From Paenibacillus bovis (GTDB taxonomy: Bacteria; Bacillota; Bacilli; Paenibacillales; Paenibacillaceae): a stretch of 64,000 nt of DNA. The notes beneath the pieces are model-generated. The model made no database searches. It saw only the letters and a program-made list of their open reading frames with translations, and had not been told where the DNA came from. Shown piece by piece: positions 9,029 to 17,527 of the stretch. Location: assembly GCF_001421015.2 (NCBI RefSeq), contig NZ_CP013023.1, positions 3,961,501 through 4,025,500 of the forward strand, read 5' to 3'. Made by a program: the position numbers and the translations under genes. The stretch's first letter is position 1. Each line of letters starts with the position of its first letter.

Positions 9029-9046
9029 TATCGAGAATATTCGATA
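9029..9046. promoter_or_regulatory. palindromic operator TATCGA-N6-TCGATA upstream of the transporter pair
   Basis: Perfect 6-6-6 inverted repeat between the transporter gene and arsR. A TTGATT -35-like element lies just upstream on the minus strand. It matches the operator inside the arsR promoter (9404-9421), so both are likely bound by the same ArsR-type repressor. Confidence 0.6.
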
Positions 9047-9075
9047 TACATAATCAAAAAAGAAATCAGCCGAAT

Positions 9076-9390
9076 TCAGATTTCTTTATCCAAGAACTGG
9101 GCCAATTTCTTGATGGTATCCTCATTACGACGATAATAGGTCCACTGACCGTAACGTACAGCCTCCAGTAATCCAGCTTTTTGCATGATGGACAAGTAAT
9201 GAGAGACGGTGGACTGGGATAAATTTACCTTATCCTGAATATCACCTACACATACGCCGCCTTTGATACTAACCTCCTTGGGCAAATGTGCTTGCTGTTT
9301 GGGGAAATTTTTCTCAGGTTCTCCAAGCCATCTCAATATATTGAGGCGTGTCTCGTTGGAAAGGGCCTTGAAAATGTCAATTTCATTCAT
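9076..9390 (-). CDS. ArsR-family winged-helix repressor
   Basis: 104 residues. FKALSNETRLNILRWL and LSQSTVSHYLSIMQKAGLL are the ArsR N-terminal helix and recognition helix; RYGQWTYYRRNE is the wing. There is no ELCVCDL-type metal site; VCVGDIQD has a single Cys, so the ligand is probably not arsenite or cadmium. A region of about 20 residues (PEKNFPKQQAHLPKEVSIKG) inserted after the first helices is unusual. No Shine-Dalgarno lies before the ATG, and the promoter geometry predicts a leaderless mRNA. It is transcribed toward the YdcZ pair, with the same operator before both. Confidence 0.87.
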   Translation of the reverse strand: MNEIDIFKALSNETRLNILRWLGEPEKNFPKQQAHLPKEVSIKGGVCVGDIQDKVNLSQSTVSHYLSIMQKAGLLEAVRYGQWTYYRRNEDTIKKLAQFLDKEI

Positions 9391-9397
9391 GCGGAGT

Positions 9398-9427
9398 ATT
9401 GTATATCGAATTATACCGATATGTCAA
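9398..9427 (-). promoter_or_regulatory. arsR promoter with operator filling the -35/-10 spacer
   Basis: On the minus strand TTGACA (9427-9422) and TACAAT (9403-9398) are 18 bases apart, and those 18 bases are the inverted repeat TATCGA-N6-CCGATA (9404-9421). Transcription would begin at about 9391, directly before the ATG at 9390. The position is ideal for autorepression. Confidence 0.6.
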
Positions 9428-9627
9428 ATCAATTGGACATGATCGATTTATATTGCTGCTTCTATTCATTTTAATCATGCAGAAGCCAAATTTTGATATT
9501 ACCTAATGTAAAGTATTGATATAATTGTTAAAAGCTGCTGTGATTTCCTGCTTCGTTTTGCATTTTTTTATCCGTATACATTATTCAGCGGCAAGAATAC
9601 ATATTATGAATCCCAAGGAGGATTGCT

Positions 9628-11142
9628 TTGAAAAAAATCATATTGCTTCTCCTGTCCATACTGCTGGTTCTGCCTGATATCCTTATCCCCTCCACCGCAG
9701 AAGCCCGTAGCGGAAATGTGGTTGATCCGTCAGCCACTTATACCTATACAAGGCTAACCAGAGATATTCAGTCGCTCGCCAGCAAATACCCGGATATTAT
9801 CGAATATCGCTCTATTGGTACTACCCGCTATGGTCGGGAAATCTGGGCAGTCGGTCTGGGTCATGGCGAAGCCACTCTGTTTATTAATGGTTCTCATCAT
9901 GCCCGTGAGTGGCTGACTACTACACTCAATATGTACATGATTGAGCAGTATGCTGCTGCCTACAGTGCCAATCGCAAATTTGAAGGGTATGATGCGCGTG
10001 CCATTTTGAACAAGACCAGGATCTGGTTTGTTCCGATGGTGAATCCGGACGGTGTAACTCTGCAACAGCTGGGTCTTGATGCTTTCCCCGCTTCGGTTCA
10101 TCAGGCACTTATCACCATGAATGGCGGCAGCCGGAACTTCAAGCGCTGGAAAGCCAACCTACAGGGGATCGATCCGAATCGCCAGTATGATTCTTACTGG
10201 TCTACTCTGGAAGCGAATATCCCTTATCCGTTCTGGCGTAATCATAAAGGGTCTTCCCCTGTACAAACGCTGGAAAACAAAGCTATGGTGAACTTCACCT
10301 ATGAGATTGATCCGGAAATTGCCGTGTCGTATCATTCGGCCGGACGGATTATTTACTGGAGCTTTCATACGCTAGCGGCCAATCTACCGCGGGATAAGCG
10401 GCTGGCTCGACTGTTCAGCGATTATACCGGTTATCGGCTGATGCCGCAGCGCAGCGATTCGTCGGGCGGTGGCTACACCGACTGGTTTATTACTGCTTTC
10501 AAACGGCCTGCCTTCACGCCGGAGATCGGGATCAAGCCAGGCGAGACCCATCTGCCCGTCTCTGCTTTTGCCGAAGAATGGCGACGCAACAAAAAAATCG
10601 GGCTATGGCTCGCTCAGGAAAGCTATGCTCTCTGGGCGAAAAAGAATACCGGGTCTACTCCAGATTCGCCTGTCTCTGCATCAGTCAGCGTATGGATTGA
10701 TGATCAGCAGCCAGACACGCGTATCCCTGCTTTCCGGGAAAATGGCGTCAATTACGTAGCCTACAAACCGCTGCTGACGCATTACGGATTTGTTCCGTTC
10801 TGGGATCAGTCTTCCAGAACTGTAACCGCTACTTCCAGTGCTGGTGGAACTGTCAGCTTCACCCTGAACAGCAAATATGCTCAGCTGAACGGCAAAACGA
10901 TCACGCTGAGCGCTGCACCAAAGATGGTGGATAATCTTATTTATGTACCGGCCCGTCTGATCAGTCAGGTCACCGGAGCTATGCTTGAAGTTCAGGCAGC
11001 AGATAACAGTCTTCGCTTTACCAGTCCGGAAGCCAATCCGGCACCGGTCGACAGCAATATGGCTGAAGAGTCGGCAGAGAATGGCCATAGCGATCCCCCT
11101 GCAGACAGCGATACAGTCGGTTCATCGACTTATGGAGAATAA
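9628..11142 (+). CDS. secreted M14 zinc carboxypeptidase with C-terminal stalk domain
   Basis: 504 residues. A signal peptide (about 1-26, ending STAEA) precedes a peptidase M14 domain at about 35-335: NGSHHAREWL supplies the zinc His and Glu, AVSYHSAG the third ligand, PAFTPEIG the catalytic Glu. Similar to gamma-D-glutamyl-diamino-acid endopeptidase and carboxypeptidase A-like enzymes, so the target may be cell-wall peptides or proteins. Residues about 350-465 form a copper-amine-oxidase N-domain-like stalk often found on Paenibacillus exported proteins. TTG start with AAGGAGG 6 bases upstream. Confidence 0.88.
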   Translation: MKKIILLLLSILLVLPDILIPSTAEARSGNVVDPSATYTYTRLTRDIQSLASKYPDIIEYRSIGTTRYGREIWAVGLGHGEATLFINGSHHAREWLTTTLNMYMIEQYAAAYSANRKFEGYDARAILNKTRIWFVPMVNPDGVTLQQLGLDAFPASVHQALITMNGGSRNFKRWKANLQGIDPNRQYDSYWSTLEANIPYPFWRNHKGSSPVQTLENKAMVNFTYEIDPEIAVSYHSAGRIIYWSFHTLAANLPRDKRLARLFSDYTGYRLMPQRSDSSGGGYTDWFITAFKRPAFTPEIGIKPGETHLPVSAFAEEWRRNKKIGLWLAQESYALWAKKNTGSTPDSPVSASVSVWIDDQQPDTRIPAFRENGVNYVAYKPLLTHYGFVPFWDQSSRTVTATSSAGGTVSFTLNSKYAQLNGKTITLSAAPKMVDNLIYVPARLISQVTGAMLEVQAADNSLRFTSPEANPAPVDSNMAEESAENGHSDPPADSDTVGSSTYGE

Positions 11143-11224
11143 ATAGCCGCTTCACCCGGTTATAACTCCCTTTATTTGGATACTTAATGTATGAGCTCTA
11201 TTACAATCCAAGGAGGCTGGTATA

Positions 11225-12100
11225 ATGGCACCGCAGGACGAGCGTTATGCAGATGAGAAAATACGTGTAGGTGAAGCAATGGGTATGGATTGGTATGAAC
11301 AGGCAGACGGCTATGACAGCAAGTTTCTCGGCGAGCAGTACGAGATTCCGCATCCGGGGCTAAGCGCAGAGCTGATCAAAGATATTGCTCCCCTGCACAA
11401 CAGTTCCATTATTCTCGACTATACCCACTTCTCTATTGTTATGAGCCGTTCGCGGCGGCTCGCCATTTATACGGTAGTCAATATCGATGGCAGCCAGCTT
11501 CAGGATGCCGGACGGTCGGACAAGTGGCGGTATGACTCGCGTATGGATGAACAGTATCAGAGTGGGGATGAGATTTACCGAGATAACGATCTGGATCGGG
11601 GCCATCTCGTGCGGCGGCGGGATCCGATCTGGGGCAAGGATGCCGATCGCGCCAATGTAGATACTTTTCACTTTACCAACTGCGCTCCCCAGCACAAGGA
11701 CCTGAATCAGGATACCTGGCTGGGTCTGGAAGATTATATCTTGGAGCATGCCCGTAGCAACAAGCGCAAAGCTACAATTTTCACCGGGCCTGTGTTCCGT
11801 GACAGTGATATTGCCTACCGCGGCATCCAGCTGCCCGAAGAATACTGGAAAGTCGCTGCGATCGTCAAGGATAACGGTCAGCTCTCTGTCACTGCTTATC
11901 TGATCTCGCAAAAAGGACTGCTCCGTACAATGCAGACCGAAGATGAACTGGGACCTTACAAAACGTATCAGGTCAAAGTCGCCCATATTGAAGAACTGAC
12001 CGGTCTGGATTTCCGGCATTTGCGCGAACATGACGCTTATCCGGCAGAAGCGGTAGCAACCAGTATGACGATTGAAAGTGTACAGGATATTCATATATAA
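11225..12100 (+). CDS. DNA/RNA non-specific endonuclease (beta-beta-alpha metal type)
   Basis: 291 residues. DRGHLVRRRDPIWG is the DRGH signature of NucA/EndoG-like nucleases, and FHFTNCAPQHKDLNQDTW carries the metal-binding Asn. It cleaves DNA and RNA with Mg or Mn. Unlike NucA and most bacterial members it has no visible signal peptide; the N-terminus (MAPQDERYADEKIRVG) is hydrophilic. The start is secure: AAGGAGG 8 bases before ATG. It follows the secreted M14 peptidase on the same strand by 82 bases and may be cotranscribed. How it would be exported, or contained inside the cell, is not clear. Confidence 0.85.
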   Translation: MAPQDERYADEKIRVGEAMGMDWYEQADGYDSKFLGEQYEIPHPGLSAELIKDIAPLHNSSIILDYTHFSIVMSRSRRLAIYTVVNIDGSQLQDAGRSDKWRYDSRMDEQYQSGDEIYRDNDLDRGHLVRRRDPIWGKDADRANVDTFHFTNCAPQHKDLNQDTWLGLEDYILEHARSNKRKATIFTGPVFRDSDIAYRGIQLPEEYWKVAAIVKDNGQLSVTAYLISQKGLLRTMQTEDELGPYKTYQVKVAHIEELTGLDFRHLREHDAYPAEAVATSMTIESVQDIHI

Positions 12101-12272
12101 TCCACAGCAGCAGTCAGAGAAAATATATGCAGCTGTATATATAGCACCTATTCATGCCCGGCAGCTATGGTAAACTGTGCGACTCGTTATACAGCGATCA
12201 GCAAATGTTTACTGATCATGCAGGTTTGGCATAATGGTCTGCCTGGGAATCTATTCAAAAAAGCAAGATATC

Positions 12273-12308
12273 AAAAAGAGCCTTGTGGATAATCCACAGG
12301 CTCTTTTT
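12273..12308. terminator. bidirectional terminator between nuclease and punA
   Basis: AAAAAGAGCC/GGCTCTTTTT outer stem with inner TGTGGA/TCCACA. It ends both the plus-strand nuclease unit and the minus-strand punA unit. The rest of 12101-12387 holds no gene. Confidence 0.85.
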
Positions 12309-12387
12309 ATACTTTATGGACAAATATATACATAGTTACCAAACGAGCAATTGGTACAAACCATGCATCGTCTGCTTATGCAAGCTA

Positions 12388-13212
12388 TTACATTTGCGGA
12401 ATAACCGCCAGTACCAGCTTCAGGAACTGATCACGTACACGCTCAGCCGTCTCCATGACTTCATCATGGGACAGCGGCTGATCGAGGATACCTGCTGCCA
12501 TATTGGTGATACAGGAGATACCGAGTACTTCGATACCCGCATGACGCGCTACGATAGTCTCGGATACCGTAGACATTCCGACAGCATCGGCGCCAAGTGT
12601 ACGCAGCATTACAATCTCTGCAGGCGTCTCATACGTAGGGCCAAGCAGTCCTGCATAGACACCTTCCTGTACTTTCAGTCCCTGCTGTGCTGCTGTATCC
12701 TTGAAGATCTGGCGCAGACGGCGGCTGTAGGCTTCGGACATATCCGGGAAGCGTACACCCAGTGCGGAATCATTCGGTCCGATCAGTGGATTGCGACCGG
12801 TCATGTTCAGATGGTCGCTCAGTACCATCAGATCGCCTGGCTCATACGATGTATTCACACCGCCAGCTGCATTGGTCACCAGCAAGCTGGATACGCCGAG
12901 TTCTTTCATTACGCGTACCGGGAAAGCTGTCACTTCCGGGCCATAGCCTTCATACATATGGAAACGGCCTTTCATCATAACGACCGGACGGCCCTGTACT
13001 TTGCCCAGCAGCAGTTCGCCGTCATGTCCTTCTACCGTGGATACCGGGAAATGCGGAATACTGTTATAAGGAATAGATACGCCTTCTTCAACCAGATCTG
13101 CGAGTACCCCCAGACCCGAGCCGAGGATCAGACCGATTTCCGGTGTGATATCGCTCTGGCTACGGATATAAGCTGCCGCTTCCTGAATAGTTGCCTGTGT
13201 AATAGCTGTCAT
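12388..13212 (-). CDS. punA: purine nucleoside phosphorylase (trimeric PNP family)
   Basis: 274 residues. It phosphorolyses guanosine/inosine-type nucleosides to base plus ribose-1-phosphate for salvage. LILGSGLGVLAD is the phosphate loop; VTNAAGGVN and VGMSTVSETIVARHAGI are the base- and ribose-site motifs of the mammalian-like PNP class. GAGGAGGC precedes the ATG. It follows the Imm26-like gene by 12 bases, itself downstream of xerD. In B. subtilis the next genes would be dacF and the spoIIA operon; here a terminator follows directly. Confidence 0.92.
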   Translation of the reverse strand: MTAITQATIQEAAAYIRSQSDITPEIGLILGSGLGVLADLVEEGVSIPYNSIPHFPVSTVEGHDGELLLGKVQGRPVVMMKGRFHMYEGYGPEVTAFPVRVMKELGVSSLLVTNAAGGVNTSYEPGDLMVLSDHLNMTGRNPLIGPNDSALGVRFPDMSEAYSRRLRQIFKDTAAQQGLKVQEGVYAGLLGPTYETPAEIVMLRTLGADAVGMSTVSETIVARHAGIEVLGISCITNMAAGILDQPLSHDEVMETAERVRDQFLKLVLAVIPQM

Positions 13213-13224
13213 TGTATTGCCTCC

Positions 13225-13704
13225 TCAAATTGGTTTACGATCAATATTGGTAACGGGACTGGCAGCCTGTTCATATTGTGCCAGGTACTGCTGGACCCGT
13301 TCGTTACCGGCTACCGAAAGTACCGGATACTTGTGCCACTCTTCCTGTGGCAGCACACCGAGATACTCATCTCCATGATACAGATGTGTACTGGATTGGA
13401 ACGTTTGCATGGCTTCTTTTTCCGGCGTCAGCGGCAGATGACCTGTCACTCGCCAGCTGCCTTTATTGATATTGGAAGCCGCACCAAAAATAATCTGAAA
13501 AGTTCCCCTGTGATTCTGGAAAGTCAGAAACTCCCCATCATGACCATCAGGCAGCTGCTCTTCGCTACCGATATGCAGCACTCCAAACGGAAGGGCCTTT
13601 CTCAAACTCCCACGCAGTGCATAAATAATCTGACAAATAGCCAATCTGCCATCATACATCGGAATAATAAAAATATCGCCAGTCCCATACTTTCTTCTTG
13701 GCAT
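13225..13704 (-). CDS. Imm26-like (immunity protein 26 family) protein
   Basis: 159 residues, no signal peptide or helix bundle. The opening MPRRKYGTGDIFIIPMYDGR resembles the GDxFxIPLxDGR start of the Imm26 family, predicted immunity proteins in polymorphic toxin loci, also found as orphans. ATG 13704 has GAAGGAG 6 bases upstream; the upstream codons in the longer ORF have none. It sits between xerD and punA in the same orientation, the place where B. subtilis has the phosphopentomutase gene drm. No toxin gene is adjacent. Family assignment is from motif memory. Confidence 0.55.
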   Translation of the reverse strand: MPRRKYGTGDIFIIPMYDGRLAICQIIYALRGSLRKALPFGVLHIGSEEQLPDGHDGEFLTFQNHRGTFQIIFGAASNINKGSWRVTGHLPLTPEKEAMQTFQSSTHLYHGDEYLGVLPQEEWHKYPVLSVAGNERVQQYLAQYEQAASPVTNIDRKPI

Positions 13705-13791
13705 ACTTATTCTCCTTCCCGGCAGCGTACTGTTTGTGCAAATAATCAGACACAGAAGCGTATGAAAGGCTGACTGCACTTGCTCCGCAAA

Positions 13792-14691
13792 TCAGGTCGC
13801 ATTGGCACGCGGATGATGGGCCTCGTATACATCCTTCATATTTTTCCGGGATACCTGGGTATAGATCTGGGTCGTGGAGATGTCAGCGTGGCCGAGCATT
13901 TCCTGTACCGAGCGCAGATCGGCTCCATTTTCCAGCAGATGGGCAGCAAAAGAGTGCCGCAGTGTATGTGGAGTGATATCGGTCTCAATCCCTGCTTCAC
14001 GCGCATACTTTTTGATAATTTTCCAAAAGCCTTGCCGTGTCAGCCTGGTACCGAGCTGATTCACGAAAAGAGCCTGTTCTTCCGGATGATTCCGGATCAA
14101 CTGCGGACGGCCTTCTTCTATATATTCACCTACACGTTTGACGGTGACACCGGTAATGGGAATGATCCGCTCCTTGCCGGAACTACTGGCACAGCGCAGG
14201 AATCTCAGGTCGAGCCGTACATCCTCTACATTGACCGAGATCAGTTCGGAGACGCGTATGCCTGTCGCATACAGCAGTTCCAGCATAGCGCGGTCACGTC
14301 TTCCCTGCGAAGTATACGCTTCCGGAGCATCCAGCAGACGCTCCATTTCCTCGACAGTCATAACGTGCGGCAGACGTTTCTCTGCTTTGGGTGCTTCCAT
14401 ATGTATAGACGGGTCCTGCTGAATAATCCCTTCCCGAACAAGGTACTGGCAAAATGAACGCAGGGAAACCGTCATCCGGGTAATGGTGGATGACGCTCTG
14501 CCGATCTGGCGCATTTCTCCCAGGAACAGGGCAATATGTGTTTTGCGGATCTGATCCGGTTCTGTCAGCTGACGTTGTCCGGCGAACTCCAGAAACTGAT
14601 TCAGGTCCCGCTGGTACGATTCCAGCGTATTCCGCGATAATCCCTTCTCTTCGGTCAGATAACGGATAAATCTCTCCAAATAATCACTCAC
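13792..14691 (-). CDS. xerD: site-specific tyrosine recombinase XerD
   Basis: 299 residues, the usual XerD length. N-terminal SAM-like core-binding domain (1-100) and C-terminal catalytic domain with the R-K-H-R-H-Y set: Arg in ATGIRVSE, Lys in SSGKERIIPI, HTLRHSF, GHADISTTQIY. With a partner it resolves chromosome dimers at dif. GTG start with AAGGAGG 10 bases upstream. The family's fur-xerD-(drm)-punA order is kept, except that drm is replaced. Confidence 0.92.
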   Translation of the reverse strand: MSDYLERFIRYLTEEKGLSRNTLESYQRDLNQFLEFAGQRQLTEPDQIRKTHIALFLGEMRQIGRASSTITRMTVSLRSFCQYLVREGIIQQDPSIHMEAPKAEKRLPHVMTVEEMERLLDAPEAYTSQGRRDRAMLELLYATGIRVSELISVNVEDVRLDLRFLRCASSSGKERIIPITGVTVKRVGEYIEEGRPQLIRNHPEEQALFVNQLGTRLTRQGFWKIIKKYAREAGIETDITPHTLRHSFAAHLLENGADLRSVQEMLGHADISTTQIYTQVSRKNMKDVYEAHHPRANAT

Positions 14692-14754
14692 TGGAAATCA
14701 GCCTCCTTTGCAGTCATTTGATAGTATCGTCTGTCAGAAGCTAGACGGTTACGC

Positions 14755-14798
14755 AAAAAGACTCCCTCCCGAACAGCCAAACATCGGGCGAGAGTCTC
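14755..14798 (-). terminator. terminator after fur
   Basis: AGACTCTCGCCCGA / TCGGGAGGGAGTCT stem on the minus strand followed by TTTTTGCG, just past the fur stop. It separates fur from xerD. Confidence 0.85.
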
Positions 14799-14825
14799 TG
14801 GTATCCAATTCAGTTATTCAATTCA

Positions 14826-15299
14826 TTATTCGGGATTATTCTGGCTGCCATCCTGCTGCTCTTTGTCCTTGCAGCGGTAACAAACCCCGTAAAAATCGAG
14901 TCGGTGGTCCAGAACCGAGAAATCAAATTCCTTGTCCAGTCGCTCCTCGAGCGGTCCCAACCAGTCTTCGCGGATCTCGTCCATACTTCCGCATTGCACG
15001 CAAATCAGATGATGATGATGATGCTTGCTTGTATCGGTACGCAGATCATAACGTGCGACACCGTCGCCGAAGTTGATTTTCTCCACGACATGCAGTTCAC
15101 TCAGAAGCTCGAGGGTACGGTAAACGGTGGCCAGACCGATTTCGGGAGCCTTTTGCTTCACGAGCATGAATACATCCTCGGCACTCAGATGGTCTTCTTC
15201 GTTCTCAAGGAGCACTCGGACAGTGGCTTCCCGCTGGGGTGTTAATTTGTAACCTTTGGATTGTAATTGATGTTTGATTTTATCGATCCGTGCTTCCAT
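14826..15299 (-). CDS. fur: ferric uptake regulator
   Basis: 157 residues. YKLTPQREATVRVLLENEED and EIGLATVYRTLELL are almost the B. subtilis Fur helix-turn-helix, which separates it from PerR and Zur. HHHHHLICVQCG plus the second CYRC pair form the structural zinc site, with flanking metal-sensing histidines. It represses iron-uptake genes with Fe(II). No clear Fur box was recognised in its own upstream region. It lies between endoQ and xerD with terminators on both sides. Confidence 0.9.
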   Translation of the reverse strand: MEARIDKIKHQLQSKGYKLTPQREATVRVLLENEEDHLSAEDVFMLVKQKAPEIGLATVYRTLELLSELHVVEKINFGDGVARYDLRTDTSKHHHHHLICVQCGSMDEIREDWLGPLEERLDKEFDFSVLDHRLDFYGVCYRCKDKEQQDGSQNNPE

Positions 15300-15511
15300 T
15301 TTTGCCCTCCCCCTGTGGAAATCACTGCATCGCTTAAATGCTCACTCCAATTATTATAGGGTCAGTTCCAAGACAAAGTCAAACTTTTTAGTGTACTCGC
15401 ACAGTCGTGTTGCCTTCGGGCAAAACCAGCTCAATTTCCTGCTGTGCTGGAGGATGCCGGATGCCAATTGCCAACATACAGCCTTTGCTGCTGCGCTGGT
15501 ATACAAAAAGG

Positions 15512-15558
15512 CAATGCCGCAGCATCTCTGCGGACAAGTCGCAGATGCTGCGGCATTT
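15512..15558 (-). terminator. terminator after the nudF-endoQ operon
   Basis: Long stem AAATGCCGCAGCATCTGC / GCAGATGCTGCGGCATT with one small internal asymmetry; minus-strand tail GCCTTTTTG. The 281-base gap 15300-15580 between fur and endoQ has no other element, although B. subtilis has spoIIM next to fur. Confidence 0.85.
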
Positions 15559-15580
15559 CTTTTGCTGGTTTACAGAGTCA

Positions 15581-16765
15581 CTATCCGGTAACTACCTTGC
15601 CGTAGGTGCCTCCGCCTCCGGCGCTTAGCGTCAGCTGTCCGGTGCGGGCCAGTTCGATATAACCGGCAATCTCGCTCCCTACAATAGCATCCAGTTCTTC
15701 ACGGGATGTATTATGCAGAATACTCATTTCTGTACCAAACGCTTCCAGCAGTCTGTTCATTTTGGCAGGACCCAGACCGGGAATAAAAGCCAGCGGGACC
15801 TGATAACGGTACGGCGGCCGATCCAATGGCGGCTGAGGTTCTGTCCGGTCGGCAATTCCCAGAATCCGATCCAGTACGCCAATCGTCAGACGGGTGCTGC
15901 CGCAGTAGGGACAGCGCTCCAGTGCCGGCTCTGCCTCATGAATAATATGTTCGCAGTTGGTACAGTAGGTACGATGATACTTGCCCAGTCTCGGGTCCAG
16001 ACCGTAATTGGCTTCAATTCCTCGTCCTTCTCGTCCCTGCAGCACATTACGGAATTCGTCAAAGTTAGCTTCCTGCATCCGGAACACATTATATTCACGA
16101 CCAATTTTGCCGAGCGAATGAGCATCCGAATTGGTCAGCAGCGGATAACGATCCAGCTCACTGAGATAACCGGCCATTGTCGTATCGGCGCTCAAGCCCA
16201 GCTCTCCGCCGTCAATACTGTCCATATCCAGCACATCGCTCATTCTTGGCGTCACACTGCCATAGATGCCTTTATGCGGCGTGAACATATGCGCCGCGAT
16301 AAACAACCCATCCCGCTGCTTCACCTGATGCTGCAGCTCCCGGTACGAGACATAGAGACGCTGGGAACTAAGCTGCAGATTTTTCATATGACCGCCCATC
16401 CACCGGCTAAAGTCGGTCATCCGCTCCAAATCGCGGAAATAGACAAGTACATGCGCTTCCTGATATCCAGGCTCACGGATCTCAATCTCCGATCCAAGCA
16501 GAATCGTTGTATCTCCGTATACAATTCCTCCACCCGAAGATTCTACCATCTCGCCGGAAGCCATATAATTGCGGATATCCTGTTGTACACCCGGTGAATG
16601 ACAATCTATAATACCGACCAATCCAATTCCTTTACGCTGGGAAGATTCTTTGGCTATATTGGCAAAAGTCAGGTTGCGGCTACCGCTGATCTTGACCGGC
16701 TGCCCATCCTCACTTCGCCCGATATGGATATGGAGATCGGCATACACGCGCTGCAACGAACTCAT
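15581..16765 (-). CDS. endonuclease Q family DNA-repair nuclease
   Basis: 394 residues. PHP-like metal motifs (YADLHIHIG, DCHSPG, HMFTPHKG, NSDAHS), a zinc finger (YCTNCEHIIHE...CPYCGS) and a C-terminal helix-hairpin-helix region (FIPGLGPAKMNRLLEAFGTE) match the EndoQ/YqxK family, which nicks 5' of deaminated bases such as uracil and hypoxanthine. Its ATG (16765) overlaps the nudF TGA as ATGA, so translation is coupled; the ORF's upstream extension to 16801 runs inside nudF and has no binding site. The partner pair suggests nucleotide-pool and DNA sanitation. Confidence 0.85.
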   Translation of the reverse strand: MSSLQRVYADLHIHIGRSEDGQPVKISGSRNLTFANIAKESSQRKGIGLVGIIDCHSPGVQQDIRNYMASGEMVESSGGGIVYGDTTILLGSEIEIREPGYQEAHVLVYFRDLERMTDFSRWMGGHMKNLQLSSQRLYVSYRELQHQVKQRDGLFIAAHMFTPHKGIYGSVTPRMSDVLDMDSIDGGELGLSADTTMAGYLSELDRYPLLTNSDAHSLGKIGREYNVFRMQEANFDEFRNVLQGREGRGIEANYGLDPRLGKYHRTYCTNCEHIIHEAEPALERCPYCGSTRLTIGVLDRILGIADRTEPQPPLDRPPYRYQVPLAFIPGLGPAKMNRLLEAFGTEMSILHNTSREELDAIVGSEIAGYIELARTGQLTLSAGGGGTYGKVVTG

Positions 16766-17328
16766 TGTCCCGGCTGGGCTCCCAGCTTCAGCAGCTGCCA
16801 TGCCTGCACAGCCATAATAGTTTTGGCATCGCTCATGCGTCCTTCGCGGATCTGGGCAAATGCTTCTTCCAGCGTAATTTCGGTTACTTCCAGGAATTCA
16901 TCTTCATCCAGCTCGGCATCTCCTGCAGTCAGTTCATCAGCCAGATAGAGATGAATAATCTCATCCGCAAAACCCGGCGAAGTATAAAAGGAGAACAGCA
17001 GCTTCATGCTTTTCGCGGTATAACCGGTCTCTTCCTTCAATTCACGGTTAATCGCATCTTCCGGCTTTTCGCCCGGATCGAGCTTGCCGGCAGGTATCTC
17101 TACCTGTGTGCGTCCCAGCGGCTGACGGAACTGTTCGACCACGATCATGCGATCATTATGAATCGCCAGTACAGCGACTGCTCCGGAGTGGCGTACCACT
17201 TCACGCTTGCTCTCGTCTCCGTTGGGCAGCTTTACGGTATCCACCTGTACGGAAATAATTTTGCCTTTGTAGATGGACTCCGTGGACAGTGTGATTTCAT
17301 CCAGTTGTTTATTTGTATGTTCAGCCAT
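16762..17328 (-). CDS. nudF: ADP-ribose pyrophosphatase, Nudix family
   Basis: 188 residues. The Nudix box GKLDPGEKPEDAINRELKEE continues into TGY with all catalytic glutamates. EQFRQPLGRTQVEIPAGK is the ADP-ribose pyrophosphatase signature upstream of it. It hydrolyses ADP-ribose to AMP and ribose-5-phosphate. TGGAGGGA precedes the ATG. Its stop codon overlaps the endoQ start. Confidence 0.9.
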   Translation of the reverse strand: MAEHTNKQLDEITLSTESIYKGKIISVQVDTVKLPNGDESKREVVRHSGAVAVLAIHNDRMIVVEQFRQPLGRTQVEIPAGKLDPGEKPEDAINRELKEETGYTAKSMKLLFSFYTSPGFADEIIHLYLADELTAGDAELDEDEFLEVTEITLEEAFAQIREGRMSDAKTIMAVQAWQLLKLGAQPGQ

Positions 17329-17527
17329 TCTGTTCCCTCCATTGCATTTGTGAAAGTAAACGTTCTGCCGGTACCAATTCTACCTGTACCGACTATCCGT
17401 TTCGATGTGATGGTTGCAGCCAAGATAAGGCTTAATAAAGATTCAACTCTTACTCTTTACACATTTTTGCACTTTTTTAGACAGAATGAGATGTTATTTA
17501 TCTAAATGAATACGTATCGTCCACAAA

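Noticed and set aside
12283..13773. 496-residue open frame on the plus strand
   Set aside because: Lies across punA and the Imm26-like gene in antisense, with Cys/His/Tyr-rich composition typical of a shadow.
15300..15360. Fur box upstream of fur
   Set aside because: No 7-1-7 or 15-base Fur-type inverted repeat could be found there.
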